This document shows positions 46,742 to 57,529 of a DNA stretch of 64,000 nt, piece by piece. The DNA is from Lepidodermella squamata. Its lineage: Eukaryota > Gastrotricha. The notes under the pieces were generated by a model. The model was not told where the DNA came from. It did not search any database and worked only from the letters and a program-made list of their open reading frames with translations. The translations under genes and the position numbers were made by a program. The first letter of the stretch is position 1; each line of letters starts with the position of its first letter. The stretch spans positions 2,232,001 to 2,296,000 of the forward strand of contig JBLDXI010000004.1 in assembly GCA_047495785.1 (NCBI GenBank), given 5' to 3'.

Positions 46742-46990
46742 CCTTTCCACGTGCCGAAATCTATCTGCGAGTCGATTGTCGATGTCGACAAGCTGCAAGT
46801 TTCGAGCTAGCTCAGCACATTCAACGCGTCGATGCAATTGCTATAGGTCTGAAGCTGTCCCTAAATTAGACATCCGTTCGTCGCTCATTTGTCAGCGGTC
46901 ACTCGTGTTTTTCAAACTGCCCACGTCTTTAGCGGTGATGGCCCAGGTCAACATGCGGGCCTAGATCTGGCGAAGATGCGGCATCGCCTG
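46742..46990 (+). other. tandem exon-like segment 4 (diverged)
   Basis: Begins after a tttcag acceptor. It shares ctgcgagtcgattg near its start and gtcaacatgc ... gatgcggcatcg near its end with segment 2. There is no clear donor, so it may be a terminal exon or a decayed copy. A 92-codon ATG frame crosses it but is not shared with the other segments. Confidence 0.4.
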
Positions 46991-48598
46991 TTCTTCGAAA
47001 ACAAATATTCGCCTCTGAATGAGGTTTTCTACGCGTTATGGATGAAGCATGGATAATATCACCATTTTTATGATGAGAACGTCAGACTTCCTTGACCCTT
47101 GTCCTATAGAGGCTCTTGACTCACCCGTTGTAAAAGAGCTAAGTTTGCCCATTGTCTTTGGCTCTTAAATTTATATTTCCGTTTGCTGTTTTTCGTTGGA
47201 AATTAGTGTCTCTGTGTGCTGTATTTCAAAGGTATGAAGTAGCGCATAAACACCGGCCTGGTTTGTTCATTTTTCTACGTGTCTTCCGTCAAGATTTGCC
47301 TGTTTTGTGTGATTAATCTTCATTTATGATAGAGCGTCTCATCCTTTTGATCTCCAATCATCCTTAATAATTTTGAAAGATCCTATTCATGTAATTACTT
47401 AGCACTCGAAACTATGGCTGTCACTGTGCGATTATTAGATCTGCTTTTGTTCATTGATGACTACTTACTGCATATACCTGTTCTGAAATTTTAATAACAT
47501 TATTTTATAAGGATTTTATTTTGATCACGTGTTGTTTGTTTCAGTTTCGTTCGAGGAATCGCTTCGACCCATTGGCGTGTTTGAGTTCTTGAATAGCTCA
47601 TCTATCGTTATTTCTGCTTACTCATTCCAGTTTGACTAAATCTTATTTGATTTTGTCTTTAACAGTATTGTCATTCGATGCGATGAGCCGCTGCTGATGA
47701 GTTTTCTCGATTAATAAGCGAACTCGAATGATAACTATCGGTTGATTGTTCTCCTTATAGCCTGATTCCCAATTCGTAAATTATGTTTATTACTTATCAC
47801 GGTGACTCCTGGCTTCCCGCTACTCAGCGGGACAACTGAGACTATATGTTATTCAAGCATTCCACGACCTTTGTAATACAGCAAACTTGAAGTTCCGATG
47901 GTCTAGATCTTTTCATTCAGATACTTATCATTTGCCGCAACTTAACTGCTCTGAGTTCTTCAGTTGAATGATGAGGTCTTTCACATTATTCAGTGCGCTA
48001 CTTGTCGATGTCTTGTTAGCATGGCTAATAAATGGCTAATAATAAACAAATAAGACTTCTAATAACTTGTTCGCTATCATTTGTGATGCAATTCAACTGC
48101 AGATGGAGAGGAAGGGCCCACTCGTTTACTTTTTCGTAACAATACCGCGAGTAGCATCGAGATGGTCATATTGAGGCGTGCTGAACTCGGGACTTGGGTG
48201 GCTGTTAATTCAACTTGAGGGTTACAATCCTATATGCATCTAGCATCTAGCACAGATAAATTGGCCGATAACGCTCAGGAAATTTACTCGAGCGTTAACC
48301 CACTTCAAATTACTCACCTCACGCCTCAGCATGAGCAAACGCGAGGCAACGCGAGACTACAACAGCTGATAAACAATTCCAATCGCCATAGAAACTCTAA
48401 ATTTAATTATTTTCTTTATGAAATTAATAATAACTTTCATTAACCAATTTATTTACAACAAATAATTAAGAAATAATTGATTTTGCCGCAGAATCCCGTT
48501 CCGCTTGGTTGAAAACGGCCACGCAAAGTTGGCGTCACTATGCACGTATAATTTATTCACAGATTATTCAATGTTAAATGTTATGATCTGAAACTTAC
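46991..48598. other. no gene recognised; expected site of gene B 3' exons
   Basis: AT-rich. I searched the minus strand downstream of 48599 for the second lectin-like domain and the terminal exon of gene B and did not find them. Confidence 0.55.
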
Positions 48599-51500
48599 AG
48601 TGCCAGCACAAAGCCCATACCTTACAGCAGTACAGCTCGCATCTACGAAGCCGGTATAAGCCAGGACCATACCTGCAATTAAAATCAAATAGATAAGATA
48701 ACATAAATTCAATAGTTTCAGAACAAGCAAATACTAGGATAGTGTGCGATCTTGGATTCTGGAGCTGCCTGTAGTTGCCAAATTCAGTTGGGATTTCAAC
48801 AACAAATTAGCGAAGCGAGGACATTTTGAAGATTTTTCCCTAAAACACGCTTCAAAACCTCTCAAAATAAACAGTGAGATAAATTGTTATCAGTGAGCTA
48901 GAGGGAGATGGTGTGGGATGACTTCCATCTGAAAGTCGCACACTGACTGCATTACTTTAAAATTGACAGAATAAGTAAAATTCAGCTAACATGCTTTTGT
49001 ATAAATAGTTTAAGAATAACATTGCATCGAACTCACAATTGCCGTTGCTGCCTGGGCCGATGCTATCCCAAAACGGTGAGTATCCCATTTGCACGAGGGT
49101 ATTATCGTCGTCCCACCTGAAATCAGCTATTAACCCGACGAGCGCAGGTGAAGTCGCAGCCTTTAGTGCCGCCGCGTAATCATCTGCAGTGAAAAAAGTC
49201 GCCAGGCGTCCGCCATCCGTCTTACACGCCTCCATTTGTTGCCGAAATAAACCATTAGCGAGCGAGGATAGAAAATATTTGGTTATCTGTAGTTAAAATA
49301 GTAGTAGTGATATGCTAACCAGATCTGTAGTTTACAAATAACAATAAATGCAGGGTTTTTCGAGCATGGTATTCTGTTAACTAATTCGCGAAATGTGAGC
49401 TATCGGTGGTCAGGCTTCGTGCTGTCTCTAAGCCTGCATAGCCTAGTAAAGGCTAGCCTGCAAAGCCGAAATCGGTTTGACAAATTACTCATTTTTCCGA
49501 TATAAACAGGTTAAGAACATGAAATCATTCTTAGCCAGAAATAGCAAATTCCACGGGGGCATCGATCAAGCTAGGATAAAGTTTTAGTTGTGAAATGTAA
49601 TTTCGTTAAAATAATCACCACTGAAAGCTAGCGTAAAAGCTCTCACCATCATCTAATATTTAATTCAAGCCTCTTTGACCTCCAGCCCCTTGAATTTTAT
49701 CGGCCCCGGTCGAAATTTGCGGCGATGCTCATAATGGTCATATCAGAGATGGAAACAAGTTGCGTAAACAGGCCGGTATAAAAACAGGTTACCGGTATGG
49801 GTCTGGTTTTGGTCGGGTTTGAACAAAAAATGACCGGTTCACCAGGAAATCATATCATAACGCAAAATGGCTTCTTACAGTGTCGACGCCAGTGAGGTAG
49901 TCCTAGGCAACAGTGCGCGAAGTAAGATCCTGGAACTAGGGGGTATTTTCAGGCCCTAATTTTATGAAAAAAGGGTCCCCCTTGTGTTTTTTTTGGAAAG
50001 TTCCCACTTTGGCCTTGCGAACTGGGGGTACGATACCCCCCATTCCCCCCGTAATTCGCGCTCTGTTCGCTTAAGATCGTAAGCAGTAAATAAAACGATA
50101 AGCGCTAACAATTCTTCATTTTTTGCTTCCAAGAAATTGAGCGGGCAAACATTGCAAACATGGGAAAGGTTGGGTTGGGAGAAAGCTACCTGTATCCACC
50201 TCGGGGTCATATATCGAAAATGTTCATACCTGAGGGACCTGAGATTGCAAGCAGTCAGCATAGTTGCCAGAAAAGTCTGATTTCGCCCGAAAAATTGTTA
50301 CCTGAAAAATAGAACTCACTGATTATGAGATCACAAGCATGGAAGGAACTTCTCATATGTCTTCGAATAAAACAAAATTGAATTAATCCGACAAAAACAT
50401 TGTGAACTACGAAAAAAGACCCTTTGGTCGGAATTCGAGGCTGAAAATACCCAGGGGATCCTCGGGGGTCCTACTTCACCCACTGGCTTGGAATAGATTT
50501 GGTGTAATTTTAGCCCAACAGCTTTGAATAAATTTGATAAAAGTTAAGCCTACCACTGTCATAGGAGACGGGCACGTATTTCGGCAAACCATTGAACCAG
50601 ACGTCGAACATAGGGCAGCAGGCTGCAAAATGCGAAAATTACCACTTAAACAAAGAACATATTTCAAAAACGAACGCCTGCGACGCAGTGGAATCTGTCG
50701 ATGTAAGTTCCGCTACTGTAAGACTAACAAAAAAAGTAGGAATCCATACAAAAGTGTTCCAATTTATTAAAAGCGACTATACCTGAGTCATTGTGGCTGT
50801 ATGGCATGGCATCGATTGGCAGCCGACGAAAGACCGATCGCTTTGCAGGAAACATCGATTGAAGGGCACGAAATCGGGATTATTTCGGACATCTGTATAA
50901 ATAAATCAGAATAAACCTGGTTCAAGACATTGTAACTGCGAAAGAAACCGGTAAAATTACGAAAAATTAAGCGCAAGCGTGGACTTTTACTACTTATTGA
51001 TATTGACAAATTCGAACAAACGTTTCTCCTGTGCCATGCAGAGTTGCATCGTTGTATAACTGCCGACTGGTGTCTGCGTTGAAAAGAAACAAACAAAGCG
51101 AATCAATTCGGATTTACTTTTATGGAAACTCACTCCGCCATTTGGGCACGAGCCGTAGATCGGAATACATGTACGCTCGCCGTTTTGGTCACAGACTGTC
51201 GCAGGAGTATTCTGATTTAAAAATAGACAGGCCAAAAGAATATCTCAAATCTGCATCTCAAAATTGCTATTAATAAGCGCAAAAAGACCGATTCGAACAA
51301 ATTTAAAATCAAACCAAGAAATGTTTAATCGTCCATCGGCACAGATCGTACTGCGTTGCGAAGACCTCTCCGAGAAATTCTGCCGTCTGTTTTGAGTAAC
51401 AAGTCGAGGCATGGAAAGTTGTTGTGAAATCACAGGCACATACTAAAACTTCATCGTCCTTATCGCAGCCAAGATTACGTGGGATGCATCGCATGTTGAC

Positions 51501-51820
51501 CGTTTTGTAGTTGAAGCAGCTTCGGGCGGCCTAAAATCAACTTTAGGATCATCAATTAGGGGAAAATGAGAGCCCTCACGCCGGATTTGCAACTCGCCAA
51601 CGAATTCAGCTTGAGCCCGAGCTTTTTGGAATTCGGTTAAAAATAGAAAAGAAAATCTGACGTTGAATAAAGGGCTTACCTGAACGTCATCGAGGAATGA
51701 GCAATTCTCTTTACAACCTGCGAAAGAATCATTCAAACGGGAGAAACACCGCTTGAATTCCTGTGAATAGGCTGATGCTGCTAGGCTCAAGATGAGAAAG
51801 ATGCGTATTATGTCAGGCAT
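48599..51820 (-). CDS. Secreted cysteine-rich/C-type lectin-like protein, gene B (3' incomplete)
   Basis: Twelve exons assemble in frame (365 codons): 51820-51680, 51621-51580, 51530-51444, 51386-51315, 51211-51134, 51073-51022, 50892-50783, 50723-50676, 50622-50554, 50301-50230, 49286-49037, 48672-48599. The start MPDIIRIFLILSLAASAYSQ is a signal peptide. Exons 1-10 are small cysteine-rich blocks, nearly all ending in phase 0. RCFSRLNDSFAGC in exon 1 recurs as RCFLQSDRSFVGC in exon 7. Exons 11-12 form a C-type lectin-like domain (EACKTDGGRLATFFTADD, VGLIADFRW, FWDS, CMVLAYTGFVD, YGLC); the phase-1 junction rebuilds a conserved Cys. No EPN/QPD or WND motif is seen, so calcium-dependent sugar binding is doubtful. 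Exon 12 ends at a good GTAAGT, but no exon for domain 2 follows. Read through, it would stop after five codons. The exon-6 donor (GTTTGT) is the weakest call. Confidence 0.85.
49918..50475. repeat. diverged inverted repeat inside gene B
   Basis: Sequence at 49918-49985 (gtaagatcctgg ... gggggtattttcagg) is partly complementary to 50405-50475 (ctgaaaatacccaggggatc ...). The pair flanks exon 10 (50301-50230). A third partial copy lies in the copy-A region at about 30836. This may be an old inverted-repeat element or a duplicated intron piece. Confidence 0.4.
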
Positions 51821-51985
51821 TTTTGAAAGCTGAATTTGAGCTGAAAAAATAATTGAATGAAATAAAAACAGCAACTATTTTTAGTGGAGGTTGAGTACGT
51901 GATGTTTTTCAGAGAAAAACAACTGGCAAATGACGCGCTTTTGTTTTGTGTCCTAGCACACAGGGGCGGTGGTGTCTTTTTTCAT
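51821..51985 (-). promoter_or_regulatory. gene B upstream region conserved with gene C
   Basis: About 110 bp upstream of the start aligns with the region upstream of gene C (63751-63900). Shared blocks, on the plus strand, include tttagnggaggtt, gtgat.ttttntcag, aaacaantg and aatgangcgctt. Gene B also has a strong acceptor-like TTTTTTCAG 23 nt before the ATG, which is CTG in gene C. It could mark a 5'-UTR intron or a trans-splice site. No TATA box is obvious. Confidence 0.5.
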
Positions 51986-52148
51986 CTAACCATATTTCTG
52001 TCCTGGAAATTGATATCTTTGGAAATGTTCGTGTAATTCGTGTAATACAGTGCTCCCTACCCCGTGGCGCCATCCTTAAAAGAACTCCAACGTTTGTAGA
52101 CCGTAATTTTGGACCTTGGTAAATAAATTAGTTTTACATTTTTGATTA

Positions 52149-52228
52149 AATAAAAAATAATTATTTGATAGATAAAAAATAATTATTTGATAGATAAAAA
52201 ATAATTATTTGATAGATAAAAAATTAAG
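52149..52228. repeat. 22-bp tandem repeat, about 3.5 copies
   Basis: The unit ataattatttgatagataa plus three A residues repeats with near identity. It ends just before the target duplication of the adjoining hAT element. Confidence 0.9.
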
Positions 52229-52238
52229 GGTGAAAGAG

Positions 52239-53038
52239 CAGGGGTTCTCAAACAGGTGCACGCGTGCGACTTGGGGCACGCCGGCCCATTTTTGTCCGTT
52301 TCCAGTTTTCTTATTTCTCATTCATAAAACGCAAAAGGAACTCATTGTCTTAGGACTAATAGCAGTATGGAATCGAAACTAGCGGAAAATTCTTCTGATC
52401 GGGGCAAAAAATGCGATTTTTGTGAGTGATGCAAAATGGGCTATGAGTGCTGTGACCATGGGACTTGGATTTTTAGATTCCTCAACTTACGACGAATCGC
52501 TTTATATAAAAAACTGCTCAACTTTAAGATCTGAGTCGAAAAAATTCATTGATCGAAAAATGCCTCTTAAATATGGCAGCAATGCTTTGAGTCATCGCGA
52601 TTTTGCATATTCATGAAACTTGAAGCTGATGCCTAAAAAAACGTTGGTAAAACTGCGAATAAATTAAATAAAAAAGCTTAGAAGTAGAAAATAAGTCGAA
52701 TTTTTATATAAAGCGATTCGTCGTTAGTTGAGGAATCTAAAAATCCAAGTCCCATGGTCATTGCACCCATATACCTGAGAAGCAGTTAAGCAGTTAATTG
52801 CCAAGTCCACCTGAAAAAAACGACGAAACGATGGCCGAGTTGGTGAAAATTTCAGTTATTTTCGTTGTTGCGTTTTGTTCAGATGAGTGTGAAATACCTA
52901 CTCGAACCAAATATAATCAAGTTAACTGCAAAGAAAAAGAGATATCTGCGTTTTTAGAAGGATTTAATAGTGGGGCACGCAGCCTTGGTTGCGTGCCCTA
53001 AATGGGGGCACCGCCGCGAAAATGTTTGAGAACCACTG
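52239..53038. mobile_element. hAT MITE, 800 bp, with 8-bp TSD and internal fold-back
   Basis: The ends CAGGGGTTCTCAAAC and (complement) CAGTGGTTCTCAAAC match at 14 of 15 bases and are the classical terminal sequence of hAT elements of the Charlie/MER5 kind. The 8-bp duplication TGAAAGAG is perfect (52231-52238 and 53039-53046). Inside, 52453-52510 and 52703-52760 form a second inverted repeat with 57 of 58 bases paired around a 192-bp spacer. No transposase is encoded; the frames within are artefacts. Confidence 0.95.
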
Positions 53039-53046
53039 TGAAAGAG

Positions 53047-54026
53047 TTAAACTAATAAAGCGTTCCTAGAAACCTAGCGGCGCGTTGGCGTGGTTTTGAG
53101 AGATCCAGTTTTTTCCAGTTTAGTTAAAAGATCATCAGTGCATTAAGCTGTTCTTGTGGCTCTGAAATGATTTTATGAGTGTGTGGATTAGCTGCCACTC
53201 AAGTCGTGCTGCGAGTCGTCCTGTTTTTTAGTTGAAATTCCACCAGATATTACGCCAGTTCATCAGAAAAAAATATTTCTGGCCCCACCATCTTAGTACT
53301 TCTCGAACTTGATGTCTTTCTCACTAGGGGGTGGTGTAATACTCACGGAAGGTTTGACTGGGTGCGTTTGAAGCATTATCAGGCTAATTGCTATTCCGTG
53401 GCGACAATGAAATGAAAACCGTTAGCCAAAGCTCGCTTCGCTCGTGAGTGGATGATTCCTCATTGAATCTTAATATAGTTTGATGAGAATATGTTACAGC
53501 TTAGATTTATTGGAAGTGGGGTCGCTGAAATTTGTGGAATCGCGATTGGCAGGAAAAAGTTATAACATGTCTAGGAAAGTTATAGACAAGCCTGCCATTT
53601 TTAGACTATTTTCATCTCGAATTGTTCAAAAATACCGTTCGCTAAAGCTCGCATTTTTCAGCAATGTAGTTTTTCAATTTAGTTGGCAGGTTGATTACCG
53701 GAAAATGTCATAGCTTTGAGAGGTTTTGGAGTATTTCTGAGAGACAAATCTTCGAAATCTTCGACAAATCTTTCGCTCGAGATGTGGTTCAAATTACAAT
53801 TAATTTTCACCAAAAAAGCCAGACCCCCCAACCGTGAAAGGCTGGTTACACCCCTGCCGCTATAGCAAATTTGGTTCAGCCCACTGTAAAAAGAGGACCC
53901 ATTTATTAAAAATTCCGTGAAAATGTGTGAAACTCTGCAATATCAGAAGCATGTACGACAAAATAAATAATAAATAAAGCAATAAAGAGAGGAAATAAAG
54001 TAGGGTTTGGGAATTTCGCCGAGGTT
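53047..54026. other. no gene; dispersed repeat copy
   Basis: No coding signal. About 53716-53785 is a reverse-oriented copy of the motif family found at 31125, 48820 and 59030 (ctcaaa/ccaaaac core with gcgaagcgag-like flank). Confidence 0.45.
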
Positions 54027-55260
54027 CGCCATACTTTTCTCAACCGTACTTTTCCGAACAGTGTATTTCGTTCTCAACATGCAGCTACTCAACCCGCATT
54101 TTTCTCAACATGCATAAAAGACCCCGCCTTTCGTGACTCGAGTCCCTCTTCAGAGCACCTCTCACTGCGTGCGGTCCGCCACCTTCACAGCACTACTCCC
54201 GTCTTTTCTAAGCGCTCTTATAATCCCGCAGCGTGGAGTAACTTGGCCTTAATAACCAGAAGCCAAATGTTTGATTATGGGTTGAGTAAAACGGAAAAGC
54301 AATAAACACCAAGTGGTCCAAGCAGATATATGGCTTAGGGGTTTTGGATCGAAATTTTTTGAAAAATTTACCTTTGAAATTCATGCGCTTTCAAAATAAT
54401 GCACATATACCTAATCGAAATATCGAGTTCAATTCCGGGCAACAATTCTGGCGGAGGCTAAATTTTAATTCAAGTCAGCATTCCACATGCTACCAATTAT
54501 TCTGATCGAAGTCTGCCATCAGCCGCGGCAAAATATTGCGCGAAATACCGTATTTTAGTGGTATTAAGGCCGCGGCGACTATTTTTCCTGATTTTCGTAT
54601 AAAGGGTAAAAAGCCGCGATTACCCCTTAGTTTTATTTGAGTGCAAGTGCGGCGTTTATTTGAGCCGCGGCCTTTATACCACTAAATACGGTAACCACAA
54701 ATGTGTATGAAATTAACACGGATGAGCAAGGCAAGCAGGCAATCGGCAAACCGGTCACCGTGGCTGATGGATGACCGGCCGATTGCAGACTTTGAAACGC
54801 GACCCAAATGACGAGAGGCTTGGACTCATTTTAATTTTGGCACACCAATTCGAGTGTACTCTGTCTTGGAAATCACCGCGCGCAGTACAGAATTAAAGCG
54901 CCATAAAAACTCCGATTTTTGCCAATTTTACAGAAATAAAGTGCACAAATTTTCCGATTTTTGCCAATTTTTCTTGTCACTTTTGACTAGCTGGGTACCC
55001 GAAAATGTTCAAATTGCAGTAAAAAGTCAAAAATAATTAACATTTTGAATTATTGCCAGACTGTTTACCCTCTTAAGAAGGAGAATCATGTCGATTGGGG
55101 TCTAATGGTAACAAGACTATTAGACTGGAGAGGCACTCGCATGCGCCCCCCGCATCGCCGGGGCTCACGCTCGCGCGTCAAGTTGAGAAACACACCTGTT
55201 GTGTAAACAACACGTTGAGAAAGCTACATGTTGAGAAAAGTACAGTTGAGAAAAGGCGGC
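54027..55260. mobile_element. inverted-repeat element with TTCTCAAC subterminal repeats, about 1.23 kb
   Basis: Reading inward from each end gives CTTTTCTCAAC(C/T)GTACTTTTC, followed by several more TTCTCAAC or CTCAAC copies within 90 bp (left 54034-54120, right 55186-55257). Paired ends with clustered subterminal repeats are typical of DNA transposons. The exact tips and target duplication are unclear and no transposase is visible. The TACCGTA-family MITE at 54546 sits inside it. Confidence 0.65.
54546..54693. mobile_element. MITE of the TACCGTA-ended family, 148 bp, nested
   Basis: Left TACCGTATTTTAGTGGTATT and right (complement) TACCGTATTTAGTGGTATAA pair over about 30 bp, including the adjoining AGGCCGCGG. 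The centre repeats GCCGCG-type words. The first ten bases equal those of the 436-bp element at 45795. Confidence 0.85.
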
Positions 55261-57231
55261 ACTACCGTTTTAATTTCCTGGAAAAGTTTCCGTATTTTTA
55301 TCTACGACTTCAAAGCACATAAGTGATTTGGCAAACTTGAATGTCCGGATGTGAAGTCCCGGCATTGAGCACATATTATTAATCCAAATTAAGAGGTGAT
55401 TTGAAAAATATTCATGGATACGAACCACGTGGAGTGTTCCCGCAGCGTATAAACATTAGTCTCTTCAAGCGAGAAAGTAACACTCTAAGCCTGCCACAAG
55501 ATCGATTTGTTTTGTAAAATAAAAAAGTAAATTGAGCTAATGAGATTCCAGTTTCTGTTTTCGTTTTGAGTTCATTAACCCCAAGCAGGACTGAACGTCA
55601 CAGTAAAAACCATGGCAAACAATGGTAACCAGTCAAATCAAAGTCGCCCTGGCAACACTTGGCGACGCACTTATGATTCATCGCTTTATCGTTTCACAGC
55701 CTGCAGCGAGCTAAATTTTCAATTACACATAATTCCTGTCCGCCTCTTTCAGCGCGTTGACATGGCAACTGTCTTAAGACGTAGCAACGGTCTATTTTTA
55801 GCTCCTGCATTCAATTAAAGCCCTCGTTATAGCTTTCTCTTGTTTAACGACCGGGTCTGGCTCCCGACCCAGTGCCTTTATCGAGGGAGCCCTGTATATC
55901 GTTCGTGTTGCGACGTAAGAGACCGCGTTAGGCAGTACTTCCATGCTGTTTGTAATAAAATACTTGGTACTGGTATAAGCTACTTTTTATTTGCCGGTAA
56001 TAGCATCATTATTTCGGCGCATCCGATACCGAACGGTTGCAACGCCTACCAGAATGCGAACTACGCACAAAGGCTTCAGAACATTTCTCCGTTATCATGG
56101 CTAAATTCTTAAGATCAACCAAATTTATCCTCCTCTTCTTGATTTCACCTTCGTTTCCTTCGAGCGCAGTCTAGGATAATTATCTATCAATTTTATAATT
56201 ATAATTATATAATTTTTATTTTTCAATTCCATCATTCTATCAATTCAATCAATATCCATAGGGTAAACTCATAGGGTAACATCTCTGTCTCTGTCTCTCT
56301 CGCTCTCTCTGCATAGTCTTGTTGAACCACGACTATCACCACTTATTGTTCAAACATGACCAGAGTCTGCTTTCGAATGGGCACAATTTTTAGTTTCCAA
56401 TTCCCGGAGCATAATTTTATGCGACCCATGCAGTTATCATCACGAAAAGTGCATATTACGGAATTATGGACTATGACTATGAGCCAATTTTTATTCTGTG
56501 CCAAGAAAATGCCAAGAGAGCACTTATTACGCTATTAGTTATCAACTATTTTGTGGTTATCCTTCTCCATTATCTCGCAGCTCGGAGGCATTTCGATATC
56601 CTTCTTAAATTGTATTGCATGAAAAAGCGATCAAGTATTTTTCTAATCGCGTTTCAAGTTTTATCAAATATGAGCCGTTGAGCTGTTGCGAAAAACTGAA
56701 CTACAACCTTGCGCGAAGCTCGCGGAATCGCTAAAGTAGATTCGCAGCAACATGAGGTCAAAAGTGGAATAAGCCAAAGTTTACAAAGTTGGTAGCATTC
56801 GAGAATTGCTAGGATGACTTTTATCCCTGCATCCTAAGAAATATGCGGATTGTCTTGGTAATGTGATCTGTGATCTGGTTAGCGATTTAGCGATGATTGA
56901 TGATTAGCAATTAGCAACGAAACCGCCGTATTCGAGGAATGCTTGACATGCAACTCGCTTGGCATGATTCGTATACAACAAAACGGGACCCACCATTTGA
57001 GTTTGGGATTCACGATTTTTGCGCGGACTTCTTAATGAAATAGTACGTCACATTTAGTCTGATGGTGTTGAACCGATTGCAAAATGCCACGGACTAATAG
57101 TTATCAAAGAAAGCAATCATGCGCAGAAGTAATTTACAATGCGCATCCACTTGATCATTTTAGCTGGAATCTTAACTATAATTAGGTCAATCTAATGGCA
57201 CTTCAATCTAATGGCGAGAATGCAGAAAAAC
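55261..57231. other. no gene recognised
   Basis: Short frames at 55612-55818, 55840-56112 and 56466-56681 lack any recognisable feature. A TC-rich simple repeat lies at about 56283-56310. A small hairpin GGCTCCC..GGGAGCC occurs at 55858-55890, next to a 24-bp word (55896-55919) that recurs in reverse at 58722-58745. Confidence 0.45.
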
Positions 57232-57239
57232 TTTCAGGG

Positions 57240-57521
57240 CAGTGTGGTCCAAAGTGTGACTCCCAGTCATTTTGACTCTTTTGAGATTTTTTACTCTTTT
57301 ACAAAAATAACGAATTTTGTTAAAAAAACCAGTCGAACCCCGCAAAAAGTTGCAGCGATAGGTGAATATAGAGAGCAATTTTCGCGCTAGAACGGGAATT
57401 GGAGTGATATTTAGACGTAAAATTTATCGGTGTTTATCGGCGTTTTAATGGTTTTAACTCTTCTTGGCCCAATTTTGACTTGGGTTTGTGACTCGCCAGT
57501 TCCCGGCCGTGGACCACACTG
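57240..57521. mobile_element. hAT-like MITE, 282 bp, with 8-bp TSD
   Basis: Twelve-bp perfect terminal inverted repeats CAGTGTGGTCCA, followed by partly matching GTGACTC/GCGAGTC. They are flanked by a perfect 8-bp duplication TTTCAGGG (57232-57239 and 57522-57529). No coding capacity. The ends differ from both other hAT-like elements in the window, so it is a separate family. Confidence 0.93.
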
Positions 57522-57529
57522 TTTCAGGG

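Noticed and set aside
46686-46964. 92-codon frame with a signal-peptide-like start
   Set aside because: Its first half is intron sequence before a tttcag acceptor, and the frame is not kept in the other tandem segments.
28627-48590. tRNA or rRNA genes
   Set aside because: I looked for B-box-like GGTTCGA words; those at about 29290, 39200 and 39478 have no matching A box or cloverleaf stems.
50788-51096. 102-codon frame across gene B exons 6-7
   Set aside because: It runs through an intron and ends before the exon-7 donor; the alternative frame gives RCFLQSDRSFVGC, a clear repeat of exon 1.
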